Shown piece by piece: positions 61,440 to 64,000 of a stretch of 64,000 nt of DNA. Under the pieces are notes generated by a model. That model was not told where the DNA came from, ran no database searches, and saw nothing but the letters and a program-made list of their open reading frames with translations. This stretch comes from Diphasiastrum complanatum (lineage: Eukaryota; Streptophyta; Lycopodiopsida; Lycopodiales; Lycopodiaceae). Both the position numbers and the translations under genes were made by a program. Each line of letters begins with the position of its first letter. Within the stretch, counting starts at the first letter, position 1. The DNA lies in assembly GCA_029204225.1 (NCBI GenBank), contig CM055092.1, forward strand, positions 28,506,359 to 28,570,358, given 5' to 3'.

Positions 61440-62152
61440 TGTGAAGATTATCAAAATATTATCTTCCTATCTCGAGTTTGAGGCCATGTCCATGATGATT
61501 TCCACTAAATTTCATGTTGTACATAAAAGATATGTGAATTGAGCACATAACCTTCTAGTATAGCTCGGATTTTAGTTATATAGATTCAATTTTGATGACA
61601 TGCAGAAGTTTAGATAGCATGCAATGTCATATTGTATGCATGCAATCAGTGCATGCAACATGCAAAGTGGTTTCTATGATCTACACATGTCTAGGTAGTT
61701 TTATGAGTTGACATGCAGTACATGCAACATACATGCATGCAGTTACACATGTGGATCTTTGGTAGGTGAATTAGTTCAGTTAAGTGGACTTTCCATGCAA
61801 CTCCACTGTAGGAATTCGAGTCTCTCATGTAGGGAAAGCTTGGCATGTTTTGCCATATTGTGAATATTGAGATTTTGGTGTTTTGGATCATTCTCTCTCT
61901 ACTCGAGTTTGCCATCATTGATTTTCTCTCTCTACCCGAGAGCAACCTATTTTTCCCATACTGAACACTTAGAATTATTTCTGACATTCAATTCTCATAG
62001 TGAGGAGTTAGATTTTTCATCAGATGTATGCCATTGTGCTCTTGTCATAGATTTTTCAAGCATACTGTCCTTTGATCAATCTTGCGCAATCACAACACCT
62101 CAGTAAGATCCTATAGAATGTGTGGTGAAGTTCACATGTGCTAAAACTTCAC
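61440..62152 (+). repeat. Copia 3' LTR, about 713 bp
   Basis: Begins TGTGAAGATTATC right after the polypurine tract and ends AAAACTTCACA, giving complementary TGTGAAG...CTTCACA ends. Many ATGCATGC-type words occur inside (61600-61745). It is inserted next to, and truncates, the copia fragment to its right. Confidence 0.8.
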
Positions 62153-63238
62153 AATATGTGAGTAGCTTTTGGCACAAAGTCTTGCTTTATACTTATTGAT
62201 AGATCCATCATGATTATACTTGAATTTGAAAACCCACTTACATCCAATCACATGCATGTTGTTTGGTGGCTCCACAAGCTCTCGTGTGTTGTTTGACATC
62301 AAGGCTTCAAACTCTTGGGTCATTACTTCAACCCACATCTTGGATTGAAGTCCTTCTTGGACATCCTTAGGCTCTTCATCTGATATGAAGAGAGCATGAT
62401 AAGAAGTTTCACCTTCCACTTGCCTTCCTTCCACATCATATGTGAGCCTTCTTGGCTCAGATCTTTCTCTTGAAGATCTTGTTGGTGTGGTTGCTTGAAG
62501 TTGCTACTCCTCAAGCCTCGGCCTCACCACTTCTTGAGCTGCATCAAGATTGATGATTGTAGATCTTGCATGAGACTCCTTGATCTGTGCATCATCCAAG
62601 TTAAAGTTCTGATCTTCATAGAAGATCACATCCGATACTAACAACATTCTTGTCAGTAGAGGGAAGATATACTTTGTATGTTTTTTTAGTAGATGCATAT
62701 CCTACAAAAATTCCTTCTTCCTTGACTAGGATCTTCCTTCTTCCTAGTCTCTAGAGGTACATGCACAAAGCATACACAGCCAAACATCCTAAGATGATCT
62801 ACCTTAGGCTTTTTCTTATAAAACATCTCAAATGGTGTTTTTCCTCCTATTGCAAGATTAGGAAGCCTATTACAAAGATAGTTTGCACATGCAACTGCTT
62901 CTCCCCAAAATTCTTTAGGCAGAGAAGCTTCTAGCCTAATGGCTTTTGCACATTCACACAAAGTTATATTTTTTCTCTCAACAACTCCATTTTGCTGAGG
63001 AGTATACGAAGAAGAAAACTCTCTTTGAATTCCCTCTCTCTCACAAAAGTCTTTAAACTTATTGGAGGTGTATTCTCTTCCACTATCACTTCTCAATCTT
63101 TCAACTTGAAAGAAAACTGCTTTTCTACATAAGCTTTGAAAGTACGGAAAACATCATAAACCATGGCTTTAGAAGACATCATATAGATCCAAGAATATCT
63201 TTATAATCATATACAAAGGAAACAAAACAATTTGCTCC
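62153..63238 (-). pseudogene. Copia pol fragment: integrase core to start of RT
   Basis: Minus strand from 63238: [14 protein letters not shown] (integrase core), YMMSSKAMVYDVF, LRSDSGREYTSNKFKDF, SYTPQQNGVVERKN and LPKEFWGEAVACANYLCNRL, then the linker and RT entry EALMSNNTRELVEPP and VIGCKWVFKFKYNHDGSI. It is cut at 62152 by the LTR. Frame breaks lie near 63100, 62690 and 62500. Confidence 0.85.
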
Positions 63239-63239
63239 T

Positions 63240-64000
63240 CCTTTGCTCTTAGTTGATGAGAAATGGAGTATGTTCCAGCTCGATGTTTCTAATGCATTTC
63301 TCAATGGTTACTTTGAGGAGGAGATTTACATGGAGCAGCCTCCAGGTTTTGTGAAGGTGATGAATCAAAAGTTTGTCTTTTGTTCAAAAGTCTTTATGGA
63401 CTAAAACAGGCACCAAGGTCTTGGTATGCAAGGCTCAACTCCTATCTCATATCACTCGGATCTTGTCTAAGTGAATATGACCCTTCTCTGTATTATAAGT
63501 TTGTAGATAATTTTGTAATTATACTTCTCATCTATGTAGATGATATCATTCTTTGTGGAAATATTGAGAGGCTAGTTGAAGAAACTAAGCATGCACTTGG
63601 TACTGAGTTTAAGATGCAGGACTTAGGAGTTCTTCACTATATTCTAGGCCTTGAAATAGATTTTTGGAAAGGTCATGCATTTATAAGCCAAAGTAGATAT
63701 GCACTTTCCATGCTTAGGAAATTCCATATGGAAAACTATAAAGGCGTAGATATACCTATGGAGCACACTGTAAAAGTTCCTATGAAAGATGATGAAAAAT
63801 CCTTTGTGGACATCACTCTTTATAGGAGTCTTATTGGCTCACTTATTTGTTTAACAGTGACTAGGCCTGATCTAAGCTTTTGTGTTCATAAGCTAAGTCA
63901 ACACATGCAGGATCCAAAGTTATATCATTGGAAGTTGGCTAAAAGAGTCTTGAGGTATATATCTTCTACCTTGGATTATGGATTATTCTACAAAGGAGAA
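63240..64000 (+). pseudogene. Copia reverse transcriptase/RNase H fragment, continues past the window
   Basis: Plus-strand [20 protein letters not shown] near 63270, [20 protein letters not shown] near 63390, polymerase box LIYVDDIILCG near 63530, LGLEIDFWKG near 63650, LYRSLIGSLI near 63825 and KLAKRVLRYISS near 63940. One frameshift lies near 63360. It meets the opposite-strand integrase fragment head to head at about 63239. The window ends inside it. Confidence 0.88.

Overview
The window is nuclear DNA of a land plant. The evidence is a spliced, full-length PDR-type (ABCG) transporter gene, a DYW-class pentatricopeptide repeat (PPR) gene, and plant-type Ty1/copia, Ty3/gypsy and CACTA elements with tRNA-Met primer sites and UBN2-like gag. 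My best guess is a fern, because of the sparse genes, the very long CT/GT microsatellites and a PPR protein with nearly identical consecutive repeats. That is an inference from style, not a proven identification. I saw no bacterial or organellar genes, no tRNA or rRNA gene and no CRISPR array.

Layout. 0.5-3.5 kb: decayed CACTA transposase gene, followed by palindromic subterminal-like repeats (4.2-4.8 kb) and tandem repeats (5.5-5.8 kb). 6.7-7.7 kb: cluster of very long dinucleotide microsatellites. 8.2-9.9 kb: a fold-back sequence and a copia scrap. 10.3-28.4 kb: nested transposable elements. The first is a multi-exon minus-strand gene with a Ulp1/C48-like peptidase domain (10.3-14.2 kb). 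Next are a plus-strand copia fragment (14.2-15.5 kb), a Ty3/gypsy element (15.5-25.5 kb) with a young minus-strand copia inserted in its reverse transcriptase (17.56-23.53 kb), a second minus-strand multi-exon segment (25.5-27.3 kb), the copia tail (27.4-28.0 kb) and another gypsy RT scrap. 28.4-42 kb: no convincing gene; microsatellites, duplications and one 0.5 kb element with terminal inverted repeats.

42.4-44.7 kb: intact DYW-PPR gene (plus strand) with a short first coding exon and repeated exon-like units upstream. 48.1-55.8 kb: intact PDR/ABCG transporter (minus strand). I could place 24 exons with consistent phases, giving 1473 codons. 57.4-60.9 kb: decayed gypsy element (minus). 60.9-64 kb: mosaic of copia fragments in both orientations, running off the window.

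Only the PPR and the ABC transporter look like functional host genes. The PPR is expected to act on RNA in an organelle, the transporter at a membrane; nothing links them functionally. The most unusual object is the spliced Ulp1-bearing gene family, which I cannot assign to a named transposon superfamily. Two copies or halves in the window share an end signature, GGGCCCT followed about 18 bases later by CCCTAATGA, which suggests a little-described DNA transposon. Coordinates of decayed elements are approximate. All family assignments come from reading motifs by eye, without database searches.
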